From positions 1 to 64,000 of the forward strand of contig JAAEZQ010000007.1 in assembly GCA_018222805.1 (NCBI GenBank): a DNA stretch of 64,000 nucleotides. Reading direction: 5' to 3'. The notes under the pieces are model-generated. The model worked only from the letters and a program-made list of their open reading frames with translations, did not search any database and had not been told where the DNA came from. Made by a program: the position numbers and the translations under genes. This document shows positions 35,920 to 45,366 of this stretch, piece after piece. Each line of letters opens with the position of its first letter. Positions within the stretch are counted from its first letter, which is position 1. The DNA is from Vibrionaceae bacterium (GTDB lineage: Bacteria; Pseudomonadota; Gammaproteobacteria; Enterobacterales; Vibrionaceae).

Positions 35920-37376
35920 TGAGCTTTGAGCAACAGTTGCAAGACACTGAACTATTCAAACAAGCCGCATTTATTAATGGCTCATGGGTTAACTCGGACG
36001 AAGACATTTCGGTGACGAATCCAGCCACCGGAGAGAAGATAGGCACTGTACCCAAACTATCACAAGCTACGGTAATTGGTAGTATAGAAATGGCTGAGCA
36101 AGCCATGGAAAAGTGGAAATCGCTTACGGCTAAACAAAGAAGTAAAGCCTTAATGAAATGGTTTAACCTTATCGAGCAGCACTGTGACGATCTCGCATAC
36201 ATCATGACATGTGAACAAGGAAAACCTTTAGCGGAAGCTTTGGGAGAAATTCATTACGCGGCCTCTTTTATCGAGTGGTTTGCCGAAGAAGGTAAACGTA
36301 TTTACGGTGACGTGATTCCACAAACTGTTGCGTCAAACCGATTAATGACTATAAAACAACCTATTGGAGTTTGTGGCGCTATCACTCCTTGGAATTTTCC
36401 AGCGGCAATGATCACTCGTAAAGCCGCACCTGCTCTAGCAGCAGGGTGCAGTATTGTTGTTAAGCCAGCAACGGAGACACCTTTCACCGCCTTGGCGTTG
36501 GCAGAACTTTCATTGCGCGCTGGCATTCCGGCAGGGATATTCAATGTAGTAACAGGTGATTCACGAACTATTGGACATCAGTTAACCACTCACCCAAGTA
36601 TTGCTAAGTTTTCGTTTACAGGTTCGACGCCCGTTGGCCGAACTTTACTGGAACAATGTGCCAGCACGGTTAAAAAGACCTCCATGGAACTCGGTGGTAA
36701 CGCTCCGTTTATTGTCTTCGAGGATGCAGATCTTGATGACGCTGTAGATGGTGCAATGCTGGCGAAGTTTCGTAACGGGGGCCAAACCTGTGTGTGTGTA
36801 AATCGTATTTATGTCCACGAATCGGTACATAATAAATTTGCAGACAAACTGATAAAACGTGTCAACGCACTGCGTGTAGGCCATGGTTTGGAAAGTAATA
36901 CCGACATTGGCCCTATGATCACAACTAAGGCGGTTGATGATATCAATTCATTGGTTAAGGACGCGCTAGCGAAAGGTGCATCCCTTGCGAATAGCCAACA
37001 TTCACTTCCAGAAGGTGAAAGGTATATCGCTCCTTTAGTACTGACCAACGTCACCGATGAGATGAACATCGTCCACGAGGAAATCTTTGGCCCCGTTGCA
37101 ACACTCATTAAATTTAGTGATGAAGAAGAAGTTTTAATCAAAGCTAACGATACCATTTTTGGACTTGCCTCTTACGTTTACACCAACGATATCAACCGAA
37201 TCTATCGTGTATGTGAGAAGTTGGAATACGGAATGGTCGGGGTAAATACCGGATTAATCTCGAATGAAGTCGCGCCGTTTGGCGGTGTAAAACAGTCTGG
37301 CTTAGGCAAAGAAGGGTCTAAGTACGGAATCGAAGATTATCTAGAAACCAAATATATCTGTATCAACACTAAGTGA
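35919..37376 (+). CDS. NAD(P)+-dependent aldehyde dehydrogenase (malic semialdehyde dehydrogenase candidate)
   Basis: 485-residue ALDH of the succinate-semialdehyde dehydrogenase-like branch. Catalytic Cys291 (GGQTCVC) and general base Glu257 (MELGGNAP) are present, with the TPWNFP and FTGST cofactor motifs. By sequence alone it could be called GabD. Between oxygenase and reductase genes of a carnitine operon it most likely oxidises malic semialdehyde, the oxygenase product, to malate. Overlaps the oxygenase stop by one base; GGAG lies just upstream. Confidence 0.88.
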   Translation: MSFEQQLQDTELFKQAAFINGSWVNSDEDISVTNPATGEKIGTVPKLSQATVIGSIEMAEQAMEKWKSLTAKQRSKALMKWFNLIEQHCDDLAYIMTCEQGKPLAEALGEIHYAASFIEWFAEEGKRIYGDVIPQTVASNRLMTIKQPIGVCGAITPWNFPAAMITRKAAPALAAGCSIVVKPATETPFTALALAELSLRAGIPAGIFNVVTGDSRTIGHQLTTHPSIAKFSFTGSTPVGRTLLEQCASTVKKTSMELGGNAPFIVFEDADLDDAVDGAMLAKFRNGGQTCVCVNRIYVHESVHNKFADKLIKRVNALRVGHGLESNTDIGPMITTKAVDDINSLVKDALAKGASLANSQHSLPEGERYIAPLVLTNVTDEMNIVHEEIFGPVATLIKFSDEEEVLIKANDTIFGLASYVYTNDINRIYRVCEKLEYGMVGVNTGLISNEVAPFGGVKQSGLGKEGSKYGIEDYLETKYICINTK

Positions 37377-37384
37377 GGTTAGCC

Positions 37385-38332
37385 ATGTCGCATCAGATTG
37401 AAGTAAAAGTGACAGGTGTAGAACAGTTGACTGATCAAGTGAAGTCCTTCACTTTTACCGCACTAAAAGAAAACCAACTCCCGCCTTTCAGTGCGGGAGC
37501 CCATATCGGCGTGCAGATCGACCGAGACACAAAACGAGCTTATTCTTTAACTAGTTCTCCTGCCAACACTGAGGAATATTCGATCGCTGTACAGCTTGAG
37601 CAAAGCTCCAAAGGCGGCTCTAAGCTCATGCATGAATCGATCAAAGTTGGTGATATTTTACAAATTGAGCCACCAAATAACTTCTTTGAGTTAAGTGAAG
37701 ATAGCAATGCTAAACACATTTTTATCGCAGGCGGTATAGGGATCACTCCATTTATCTCTTACATTCACCACATAGAAAACAGTGGATTGAATTACGAACT
37801 TCATTACTGTTTCCGCCACCACAAATCGGCTGCATTTCTGGACTTTTTACAGCAGAAACTGGGGAGCCGATTGGTTACTCATGAAAGTGATAATGGCCAA
37901 CGTCTGAATATTAAAAAGCTGGTGGAACAAAACGATATAAATACCCATTTCTACGTTTGTGGCCCTAACTCCCTCATCGACGATACGATAAACTTTACGT
38001 CTGCATATGTGGGTGCAAGTAACGTACATTATGAAAAATTCACCGATCAGGTAGAAGAAGGAGAATCCTTCGAGGTTTACTGCGAAAAATCTGGCATCAC
38101 ATTGCAGGTCGCCGAAGACCAGTCGATCATTCAGGTATTAGAAGCGGACAAACGGATTAAAGTAGATTGTTTGTGCCGCAATGGCGTCTGTGGGACCTGC
38201 GAGACCGCTATTTTACAGGGCGAAGCGGATCATCGTGATTCCTATCTGACGGATGAAGAACGTGAAGAGCAGAAAACCATGTTGATTTGCGTTTCTCGCG
38301 CTAAGTCAAAAAGAATTGTGCTGGATTTGTAA
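37385..38332 (+). CDS. cntB: Flavin/[2Fe-2S] oxidoreductase, CntB/YeaX-like reductase component
   Basis: 315-residue phthalate-dioxygenase-reductase type protein passing electrons from NAD(P)H through flavin to a C-terminal plant-type ferredoxin domain and on to the oxygenase. Flavin motif RAYSLTSSP, nucleotide motif GGIGITPFISY, CGP near 192-194, and ferredoxin ligands Cys264, Cys269, Cys272 and Cys302. Start at ATG 37385, with GAGG 6 nt upstream; the upstream GTG is inside the preceding gene's end. Eight bp after the ALDH stop. Confidence 0.9.
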   Translation: MSHQIEVKVTGVEQLTDQVKSFTFTALKENQLPPFSAGAHIGVQIDRDTKRAYSLTSSPANTEEYSIAVQLEQSSKGGSKLMHESIKVGDILQIEPPNNFFELSEDSNAKHIFIAGGIGITPFISYIHHIENSGLNYELHYCFRHHKSAAFLDFLQQKLGSRLVTHESDNGQRLNIKKLVEQNDINTHFYVCGPNSLIDDTINFTSAYVGASNVHYEKFTDQVEEGESFEVYCEKSGITLQVAEDQSIIQVLEADKRIKVDCLCRNGVCGTCETAILQGEADHRDSYLTDEEREEQKTMLICVSRAKSKRIVLDL

Positions 38333-38394
38333 GACCCAACCAAAATCTCTACCACATGCTCAAACCAAAATAGAAAATGAAAACGGAGCTTTCA

Positions 38395-39468
38395 ATGAAA
38401 GAGTTTAACATTGCGACGATTCCTGGTGATGGTATCGGGCAAGAAGTCATCCCTGTGGGTGTAGAGGCACTGCAAATTGCATGCGCTAAATATGGTATTA
38501 AACTGAACTTCACTGAGTTCGACTGGTCTTGCGAAACCTATCATAAGACAGGAAAGATGATGCCTGACGATGGTATCGAGCAACTTAAAGCATTTGATGC
38601 AATTTACCTAGGCGCCGTCGGCTATCCTGGCGTACCGGACCACGTCTCACTTTGGGGGTTGCTGCTGCCTATCCGTCGCGAGTTCGAACAATACGTAAAC
38701 CTCCGCCCTGTCCGCCTATTTGAAGGGGTGACTAGCCCTCTTGCTGGAAAACAACCTGGAGATATTGACTTCTATGTCGTGCGCGAAAACGTGGAGGGCG
38801 AATACTCAAATATCGGTGGCATTCAATTTGAAGGCACAGATGACGAAGTTGTCGTTCAACAAAGTATTTTCACTCGCAAGGGAACCGACCGGATCCTACG
38901 CTATGCTTTCGAGTTAGCTAACAGTCGTCCGAGAAAGCAACTCGCTTCTGCGACCAAATCCAATGGTCTGTTCCATTCCATGCCATACTGGGATGCTCGT
39001 GTAGAAACTATGTCTGAAATCTACCCTGAAGTAAGTGTTGAGAAATACCACATTGATATCTTTACGGCGAATCTGGTTAAGAAGCCTGAGCATTACGACG
39101 TAATCGTCGGCTCAAATTTATTCGGGGATATTTTGTCTGATCTCGGTCCTGCGTGTACAGGTACGATAGCTATTGCACCTTCTGCCAACATTAATCCAGA
39201 AAAAGACTATCCTTCTATGTTCGAACCAGTACACGGTTCAGCTCCAGATATCGCAGGGAAAGGTATTGCAAACCCAATTGGCACAGTCTGGGCCGGCGCT
39301 ATGATGATGCAGCATCTGGGTTGCAATCAGGTTCATGATATTTTGCTAAAAGCGATTGAAGAATTGCTGCGTCAAGGTGAGTGCCTGACACCGGATATGG
39401 GCGGAAATGCGACCACTATCTCAATGGGACAAACGCTTGTAGACATACTTCATCATATAAATGAGTAA
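38395..39468 (+). CDS. dmlA: D-malate dehydrogenase (decarboxylating)
   Basis: 357-residue beta-decarboxylating dehydrogenase of the isopropylmalate/tartrate dehydrogenase family, oxidising (R)-malate to pyruvate and CO2 with NAD+. Closely resembles E. coli DmlA (YeaU) throughout, for example QYVNLRPVRLF, DIDFYVVREN, SATKSNGL and SNLFGDILSDLGPACTG. ATG 38395 has GGAG 7 nt upstream; an ATG 18 nt earlier is less well placed. In E. coli dmlA also sits beside yeaVWX. Here it would complete the route from L-carnitine-derived (R)-malate to pyruvate. Related tartrate activity is possible. Confidence 0.92.
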   Translation: MKEFNIATIPGDGIGQEVIPVGVEALQIACAKYGIKLNFTEFDWSCETYHKTGKMMPDDGIEQLKAFDAIYLGAVGYPGVPDHVSLWGLLLPIRREFEQYVNLRPVRLFEGVTSPLAGKQPGDIDFYVVRENVEGEYSNIGGIQFEGTDDEVVVQQSIFTRKGTDRILRYAFELANSRPRKQLASATKSNGLFHSMPYWDARVETMSEIYPEVSVEKYHIDIFTANLVKKPEHYDVIVGSNLFGDILSDLGPACTGTIAIAPSANINPEKDYPSMFEPVHGSAPDIAGKGIANPIGTVWAGAMMMQHLGCNQVHDILLKAIEELLRQGECLTPDMGGNATTISMGQTLVDILHHINE

Positions 39469-39477
39469 CTAAGGTGT

Positions 39478-39504
39478 TAGAGCAGTGTTATAATCACTGC
39501 TCTA
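39478..39504 (+). terminator. Hairpin between dmlA and the HTH-PAS gene
   Basis: A perfect 10-bp inverted repeat (39478-39487 with 39495-39504) with a 7-nt loop TTATAAT, then TTTTAC. It may end the operon, or the palindrome could be an operator at the regulator's promoter. Confidence 0.55.
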
Positions 39505-39525
39505 TTTTACGACAGGGTTACTCAA

Positions 39526-40431
39526 ATGACGACTGGGTTCGCAACCAGATTGAATCATCTACTGGAATCAACCACCATTACGCAAAGCGCAATCGCCAGA
39601 CAAAGTGGCGTTTCGCGTGCCGCGGTTCATAAGTGGACCAAAGGTGGTCAGATAGACGATAACAATCTTGAAAAACTCAGTGAGATTTTTAATGTCGATC
39701 CTGTTTGGCTGAAGTATGGTGTTCATACTGGAGATGTATCTAATCGGTCGGAGCATGACGGCAGTATTGATATGGTGCACCTGAATCATAATGATGCTGA
39801 AGTCGTCTCTTGGGAGTGGGACATAAAAACCAATCGCGTGACCTATTCAGAAAACGTAAAAAATATCTATGGCGTTTCCATTAATACAAACGAAGACTTT
39901 TTTGATCTACTTGATCCTGCATCACGAGAAGAAATGAATAAGGCTTATGAGCGATTAATTCAACATGGTGGTGCTCACGAAATCGATTTTCGCATTTCGA
40001 CCGATGAAGGGCTCAGATGGATCACCTCACGTGCGACGAGCATTCGCGAAAATAATACAACAACAAAGATCGTTGGTATTAGTTTGGACAACACTGTTAG
40101 AAAACGTAATGAAATCAATGCTGCTCAGTTTGAAACCTTGTTCAAGTTTCTACTTAATCGATGCAGTAATATTACCCTGTTTACAGATCAACATGGCACT
40201 ATCGTGCATTCTAATATCCCATCAACCAACGCAAATTATCTACCCATCAAAGTGGAATTGGAGCGATTAATTTACCGCAACATCGATTTAATCAATCAAA
40301 GCATACAAAATAATCATGACGAAAAAGATGGAAGCATCGTTTCGATAGACGGAGCAAACTACAACGTGAGTCGTGCTGGACACTATCTAGCGATTGTTTG
40401 TCCTCAAGACCTTTTCAATATTCAAGAATAA
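39526..40431 (+). CDS. XRE-type HTH plus PAS domain transcriptional regulator
   Basis: 301-residue regulator. An XRE/Cro helix-turn-helix fills residues 6-62 (TQSAIARQSGVSRAAVHKWTKG), a PAS domain with a PAC tail lies about 88-195 (VVSWEWDIKTNRVTYSENV...KIVGISLDNTVRKR), and a second sensor-like region follows to the C-terminus (LFTDQHGTIVHSN). HTH_XRE fused to PAS is unusual; most PAS regulators of this kind use other output domains. Located directly after dmlA, in the same direction, it probably controls the carnitine genes. E. coli uses the LysR regulator DmlR at the equivalent place. Confidence 0.85.
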   Translation: MTTGFATRLNHLLESTTITQSAIARQSGVSRAAVHKWTKGGQIDDNNLEKLSEIFNVDPVWLKYGVHTGDVSNRSEHDGSIDMVHLNHNDAEVVSWEWDIKTNRVTYSENVKNIYGVSINTNEDFFDLLDPASREEMNKAYERLIQHGGAHEIDFRISTDEGLRWITSRATSIRENNTTTKIVGISLDNTVRKRNEINAAQFETLFKFLLNRCSNITLFTDQHGTIVHSNIPSTNANYLPIKVELERLIYRNIDLINQSIQNNHDEKDGSIVSIDGANYNVSRAGHYLAIVCPQDLFNIQE

Positions 40432-40678
40432 TGTAAATTCAAGGCTTTCATCCCCTTCCCTTGGCCAAAGCAACAAAACCACGCAATTAACATGAATTTC
40501 ACATAATCTTGTTACATTGTCTGGTTGCAGTAATAAATTGAGAAATTCGATAGAGCATATATTCAAAATCAATACAAAATATCGTATTCATGATTGCTCA
40601 AAATTTGTGCTTGTAAACTTTTCATTTCGCCTAATAATGGTTCCATAATAATTTCAATTAGTTAAGTTGGGAGGCGGA

Positions 40679-42418
40679 ATGAGAATTTTCTGGCAGCTAC
40701 GTTGGTATTTCAAGCAGAAATGGAAACACTACGTTGGCTCTATTTTACTATTGGCACTGATCTCTGTCCTCCAACTAATACCACCTAAAGCGGTGGGCGT
40801 GATTGTAGATGGTGTTGTCGATAACACTTTAGAAACAAGCACGTTAATTATGTGGTTATTAGGTCTTACGGCAATATTCATTACGATTTATGTCTGCAGA
40901 ATACTGTGGCGGATATGGTTATTTGGTGCGAGTTGGGAATTAGGAACCATCCTGCGTAACAAGCTTTACCATCACCTTTCAACCCAACCACCTCGCTTCT
41001 TCGAACGTTACAAAACCGGCGACTTAATGGCGCGCGGCACCAATGATGTCAGAAACATTGTCATGACTGCTGGTGAAGGTGTGCTTACCGCAGCAGACTC
41101 ATTAATTACAGGCATTGCGGTTCTTATCGTCATGGTGACACAAGTTAGCTGGAAGTTAACGGTTATGGCGCTTTTGCCTATGCCGTTTCTTGCCATCATC
41201 ATTTTCTATATTGTGCGTATCCTTCACCAACGCTTCCGTATAGCACAAGAAGCTTTCTCTACGATGTCAGATATGACTCAAGAGTCATTGAACGGTGTCC
41301 GTATGTTGCGTGCGTTCGGATTAGAGAAGCAAGAACAACAGCGCTTTGAAGATGTTGTTGACGACACGGGCGCGAAGAATATCGCGGTTGCGCGTGTGGA
41401 TGCGCGTTTTGACCCAGCTATCCAACTGACTATTGGCTTTTCCTTTTTGCTCAGTGTCGCTGCAGGAGCATACCTCGTCGACAAGGGTGAAATCTCTCTT
41501 GGCGACTTAACCGCTTTCACTATGTATTTAGGTCTTATGATTTGGCCAATGCTGGCGTTTGCTTTCCTATTCAACATCTTGGAGCGCGGCTCGGCGGCAT
41601 GGAATCGTCTGCAAGAAATCTTTGATGAGCAGCCTGAAATTGTCAGTGGAGACACTCCACTTTCAGATAACTCTTTGCCCCTGCATATCAATATCGAGAC
41701 ATTTCATTGGTCGAGAGATTTACCTCCTGCCCTAGCAGAGATTAATGTGACGTTAGAGCCTGGAAAAATGTTAGGTATTGCTGGCCCAGTAGGGAGTGGT
41801 AAATCAACGTTATTGACGCTTCTTTTCCGTCAACATGATTTGGAAAATGGCACGATTAAATTTGGTGATGTATCGATTAAAGATGCCAAGCTACCGCAGT
41901 GGCGAATTCGCTTCGCTGTCGTGAATCAAAGTCCATTCCTGTTCTCAAAATCGATCTTTGACAACATCGCATTAGGTAACCCAAATGCGTCTAAAGAAGA
42001 AGTGTACCGAGCAGCAAAACTGGCCTGTATTCACGAAGACATAGAGAAGTTTCCAGACGGCTACAACACCGAAGTAGGTGAAAAAGGTATCACGCTTTCT
42101 GGCGGCCAAAAACAGCGTATTGCGATTGCACGAGCAATGTTACTCAATGCTCAAGTCCTGGTTCTGGATGATGCATTATCTGCCGTCGATGGACGCACTG
42201 AGTACCGGATTCTAAAGAACCTAGAAACACACTATCGTGATCAAGCCTTAATTGTCATTGCTCATCGTTTAACAGCACTCAAATCTGCAGATGAGATTAT
42301 CGTCCTAAATCACGGTCACATTACAGAGCGTGGTCGTCATCATCTATTAGAGCAAAACCAAGGATGGTACGCGGAAATGTTGCAGTACCAAAAACTAGAA
42401 CAGGCAATGGAGGAGTAA
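40679..42418 (+). CDS. mdlA: ABC exporter subunit MdlA
   Basis: 579-residue half transporter: six membrane helices (about 15-300) fused to an ATPase. Walker A GPVGSGKST, signature LSGGQKQR, and H-loop AHRL are intact, but Walker B reads LVLDDALSAVDG, with Asp in place of the catalytic Glu, as in E. coli MdlA. The partner MdlB supplies the other site, so the pair is an asymmetric heterodimer. Substrates uncertain (putative multidrug). ATG 40679 follows GGGAGG. mdlB starts 3 bp after its stop. Confidence 0.92.
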   Translation: MRIFWQLRWYFKQKWKHYVGSILLLALISVLQLIPPKAVGVIVDGVVDNTLETSTLIMWLLGLTAIFITIYVCRILWRIWLFGASWELGTILRNKLYHHLSTQPPRFFERYKTGDLMARGTNDVRNIVMTAGEGVLTAADSLITGIAVLIVMVTQVSWKLTVMALLPMPFLAIIIFYIVRILHQRFRIAQEAFSTMSDMTQESLNGVRMLRAFGLEKQEQQRFEDVVDDTGAKNIAVARVDARFDPAIQLTIGFSFLLSVAAGAYLVDKGEISLGDLTAFTMYLGLMIWPMLAFAFLFNILERGSAAWNRLQEIFDEQPEIVSGDTPLSDNSLPLHINIETFHWSRDLPPALAEINVTLEPGKMLGIAGPVGSGKSTLLTLLFRQHDLENGTIKFGDVSIKDAKLPQWRIRFAVVNQSPFLFSKSIFDNIALGNPNASKEEVYRAAKLACIHEDIEKFPDGYNTEVGEKGITLSGGQKQRIAIARAMLLNAQVLVLDDALSAVDGRTEYRILKNLETHYRDQALIVIAHRLTALKSADEIIVLNHGHITERGRHHLLEQNQGWYAEMLQYQKLEQAMEE

Positions 42419-42421
42419 TAG

Positions 42422-44200
42422 ATGAAACAGACGAGTACATTTAAGCGGTTGTTGTCTTACCCATTGTCACAGCCAAAACCGATGCTTAAGGGATTAGGCT
42501 TACTGTTTATTGCTGCGTTAGCGAGCGCTGGTGGCCCTTGGTTGATTCAGTATTTTATCGATGAACACATCACTAAAGGGGATTACTCACAAAGTGTCTT
42601 GCTCACCTTGGCCGCTGGTTATATCGCACTTCAGGTGATTTCAGCGACTTTCCAGTACCTCCAGTCGTTGCAGTTCAGTATAGTTGCAACCAACACCATC
42701 AAAATGATTCGTAAGCAAGTGTTTTCCGGCGTAATAAAACAACCGCTTTCTGCCTTCGATTACACACCGGCGGGAAAGTTGGTCTCACGAATCACCAATG
42801 ATACCGAGTCTCTTCAGCAGTTCTATGAGCTTTTGATTGCGACTGTAGTTAAAAATGCCGTGATGATCCTCGTGATGATCGGCGTCATGTTCTTTATGAG
42901 TTGGCAACTTACGCTGGTTGTTTTGGTGTTGTTGCCGATCGTGATTGGCTTTATGTACCTGTTTAAACAGCTCAGCACAGAAAGCTACCGCAGAATGCGA
43001 GACCTGCTCACTGACATTAACGCCAACTTAAGCGAATCAATCCAAGGGATGAGCGTCGTTCAGTTAATGCAGCAAGAAGCGCGTTTTAACAAACAGTTTA
43101 ATGAGCTAACTTCAGAGCACCTCATTGCCTCTAAACGTGTCATTCGTTTAAACGGCTATCTATTGCGCCCATTGATGGATCTGTTAGCGGGGCTGGCTTT
43201 GATGAGCCTGGTTGCTATTTTTGGATTCAATGGTGTCAAAGTGATTGGTGTCGGCGTGCTTTATGCGTTCATCAGTTACTTGGCACGTGTTACTGAGCCG
43301 TTGATTGAAATGACACAGCAACTCGCTTTGTTGCAACAGGCATTAGTATCAAGCGAGCGAGTATTTGAACTCATAGATGCAAAAGAGCAGACGTATGGTG
43401 ATGATCAAGTAGAACTTAAAACTGGCTCTATCGAGATTAAAAGCCTGACGTTTAGCTACGATGGCCAACAAGACGTATTAAAAGACATCTCGCTTAACGC
43501 TGCACATCAAGATTTTATCGCTCTGGTTGGTCACACAGGAAGCGGGAAAAGTACCCTCGCCTCGCTGCTAATGGGTTTTTATCCAACAAAAATTGGCGAA
43601 TTGCTAATTGATGGCCGTCCACTTAATACGCTTGCGAAACACGTGCTGCGTAAAGACGTGGCGATGGTTCAACAAGATCCACATATTCTTCCGGACTCGG
43701 TAAGGGAGAACGTTTCTCTGGGCCGCTCTGTTGACGATAAAGAGATATGGGATGCATTAGATAAGGTCGGTTTATCGGAACAAATCCGTCGCTACACGAG
43801 CGGGCTGGATACTCAGTTGGGTCAAGGCGAAACCAACCTTTCGGCGGGTCAAAAGCAGCTGCTCGCGTTGGCACGTGTATTGGTGGCAAAACCAAAGATT
43901 CTCATCTTAGATGAAGCGACGGCAAATATTGATTCAGGCACTGAAGCTTTGATTCAAAAGAGCCTCGCGGTCTTACGTCAAAATATGACCTTAATTGTGA
44001 TTGCTCACCGCCTATCTACCATCTTAGACGCAGACCAGATCGTCGTTCTTCATCATGGTGATTTGGTTGAAAAAGGGACCCATAAATCGCTTTTGGCACA
44101 AGATGGTCGCTATGCGCAAATGTATCAGTTGCAACAAGCAAGCAGACATTTGCAAGAAATCGAGGAAGAAGAAGCCAGCCTACTGGAAGAAGCGGTCTAA
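42422..44200 (+). CDS. mdlB: ABC exporter subunit MdlB
   Basis: 592-residue partner of MdlA, six helices plus ATPase. Walker A GHTGSGKST, Walker B ILILDEATANID with the catalytic Glu kept, H-loop AHRL, but the signature is LSAGQKQL instead of LSGGQ, so together with MdlA it gives one consensus and one degenerate ATP site. GGAG for its ATG lies inside the end of mdlA, indicating translational coupling. Confidence 0.92.
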   Translation: MKQTSTFKRLLSYPLSQPKPMLKGLGLLFIAALASAGGPWLIQYFIDEHITKGDYSQSVLLTLAAGYIALQVISATFQYLQSLQFSIVATNTIKMIRKQVFSGVIKQPLSAFDYTPAGKLVSRITNDTESLQQFYELLIATVVKNAVMILVMIGVMFFMSWQLTLVVLVLLPIVIGFMYLFKQLSTESYRRMRDLLTDINANLSESIQGMSVVQLMQQEARFNKQFNELTSEHLIASKRVIRLNGYLLRPLMDLLAGLALMSLVAIFGFNGVKVIGVGVLYAFISYLARVTEPLIEMTQQLALLQQALVSSERVFELIDAKEQTYGDDQVELKTGSIEIKSLTFSYDGQQDVLKDISLNAAHQDFIALVGHTGSGKSTLASLLMGFYPTKIGELLIDGRPLNTLAKHVLRKDVAMVQQDPHILPDSVRENVSLGRSVDDKEIWDALDKVGLSEQIRRYTSGLDTQLGQGETNLSAGQKQLLALARVLVAKPKILILDEATANIDSGTEALIQKSLAVLRQNMTLIVIAHRLSTILDADQIVVLHHGDLVEKGTHKSLLAQDGRYAQMYQLQQASRHLQEIEEEEASLLEEAV

Positions 44201-44206
44201 TATATT

Positions 44207-44234
44207 CGCCCGTACACTGTTTACGGGCGTACTA
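44207..44234 (+). terminator. Probable terminator of mdlAB
   Basis: An 8-bp GC-rich stem CGCCCGTA/TACGGGCG (44207-44214, 44222-44229) with 7-nt loop, then a loose T-rich tail. Confidence 0.5.
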
Positions 44235-44473
44235 TTTTGGTGCAGTAATCGTATCATCAGAACCAAACACTGCATTTTGACGTTATTTAACGTTACAACC
44301 GATCACAAACTACAATAATTTTCTATTTCCTCACCGATAATTGACATAACCACTCGCTAATTAACGCGATGTCGTTGTAAAATCGCCATTAAATTCAGCC
44401 TATTTATTTTCTACTACGCGATGGGCTGGTTATCACATTCTAATATTTCATATTGTTCTCATGACTGAAGCCC

Positions 44474-45022
44474 ATGGATAAAGATAAGTTTACTAATATC
44501 TATCGTTTGCCGGGTTCGATTCAAATTCGTATTGGTAAATGGCAAAAAACGTTCCGCGGAACCTCAGATTTGGTTTTGCACCAAGCTTTAATGGAACGTA
44601 ACAGACAATTTAAAAAACCAGACTTTCTACCCAAAGGCTGGTGTATTACTCCTATTAATGAAAATGACATCACCGTAACGCATCATGGCAAATATATTCA
44701 GACTGTCATGAGAACCATGCTGGACAGGAAAGTTTCTTATAAAAGGCTTTTCCTTTCTCGTATGAGCGAAGACAAAGGTGAACAAGTACTTCGTGAATAC
44801 AAATTAGAGTGGGTAAGAAAGCACAATCAGATAGCGAAAAAGTACAACCAGATTAAGAAAAAGCAGTACATGAACTTTTCCAGAGAAGAAGAAGAGACCC
44901 TCTACCCTTCTATCCCTAAAGGTGAGTTTGATAAAGCACTGTGGAATAAACTGGTGGTTTCTGCATTTGGTCCAGCAAAGAAATACAAAAACCCGCACTA
45001 CGTACGCAAAGCGGATTTTTAA
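44474..45022 (+). CDS. Hypothetical basic protein
   Basis: 182 residues, strongly basic, soluble. The N-terminus (IYRLPGSIQIRIGKWQKTFRGTSD) looks like a small three-stranded beta sheet, as in AP2 or integrase arm-type DNA-binding domains, followed by a long charged helix with RNRQF and KKYNQIKKKQ. Nucleic-acid binding is a guess from charge and pattern only. Ribosome-binding site weak. Alone between mdlB and the SOS-box gene. Confidence 0.65.
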   Translation: MDKDKFTNIYRLPGSIQIRIGKWQKTFRGTSDLVLHQALMERNRQFKKPDFLPKGWCITPINENDITVTHHGKYIQTVMRTMLDRKVSYKRLFLSRMSEDKGEQVLREYKLEWVRKHNQIAKKYNQIKKKQYMNFSREEEETLYPSIPKGEFDKALWNKLVVSAFGPAKKYKNPHYVRKADF

Positions 45023-45051
45023 GAGCCCACAATTAATGCAAAAGCAATTGC

Positions 45052-45082
45052 GCTGCGGCGTTTATTATGTGTAAGCCGCAGC
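45052..45082. terminator. GC-rich hairpin between convergent genes
   Basis: GCTGCGGC (45052-45059) and GCCGCAGC (45075-45082) form an 8-bp stem with a 15-nt AT-rich loop. No clear T run, so possibly Rho-assisted or only structural. Confidence 0.4.
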
Positions 45083-45096
45083 AGCGATGAAAAGGA

Positions 45097-45315
45097 TTAA
45101 TGACGAGAATCCGCGCTAAACTCTACTTCTTTGTATATATCAGCCAGCGATTTTTTACCTTGCCTGTCTTTGGCTGAACGCGCGTTCTTTGGTTGGTAAT
45201 GATATTCTTGTTCCTGCAATGCTTGTTCATGCTCTTTTGCCGACTGAACAAATTCAGCGTTCGCAAGGGCTTGTTGGCGTAAGCGGTTTACTCTTTCAAG
45301 GGTTTCCCACAACAT
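45097..45315 (-). CDS. Small LexA-controlled protein of unknown function
   Basis: 72 residues, soluble, no signal or membrane segment. The N-terminal half is a charged helix (WETLERVNRLRQQALANAEF...KEHEQALQEQ), perhaps a coiled coil; the C-terminal part is basic then acidic. A strong GGAGGTGA ribosome-binding site is 5 nt before the ATG. A consensus LexA operator, CTGT-N8-ACAG, lies 31 bp upstream over the promoter, so expression should rise with DNA damage. No family recognised; role in repair, checkpoint or toxin control is open. Confidence 0.75.
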   Translation of the reverse strand: MLWETLERVNRLRQQALANAEFVQSAKEHEQALQEQEYHYQPKNARSAKDRQGKKSLADIYKEVEFSADSRH

Positions 45316-45346
45316 ACTTCACCTCCAAACTTAATCGAAACCACAA

Positions 45347-45366
45347 TACTGTATATATACACAGTA
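45347..45366 (-). promoter_or_regulatory. Consensus LexA (SOS) box
   Basis: A near-perfect palindrome TACTGT-N8-ACAGTA with the AT-rich spacer ATATATAC, matching the E. coli/Vibrio LexA consensus CTGT-N8-ACAG. It overlaps the -10 and start of the predicted promoter for the 72-residue gene. No plus-strand gene follows, so that gene is the target. Confidence 0.85.
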
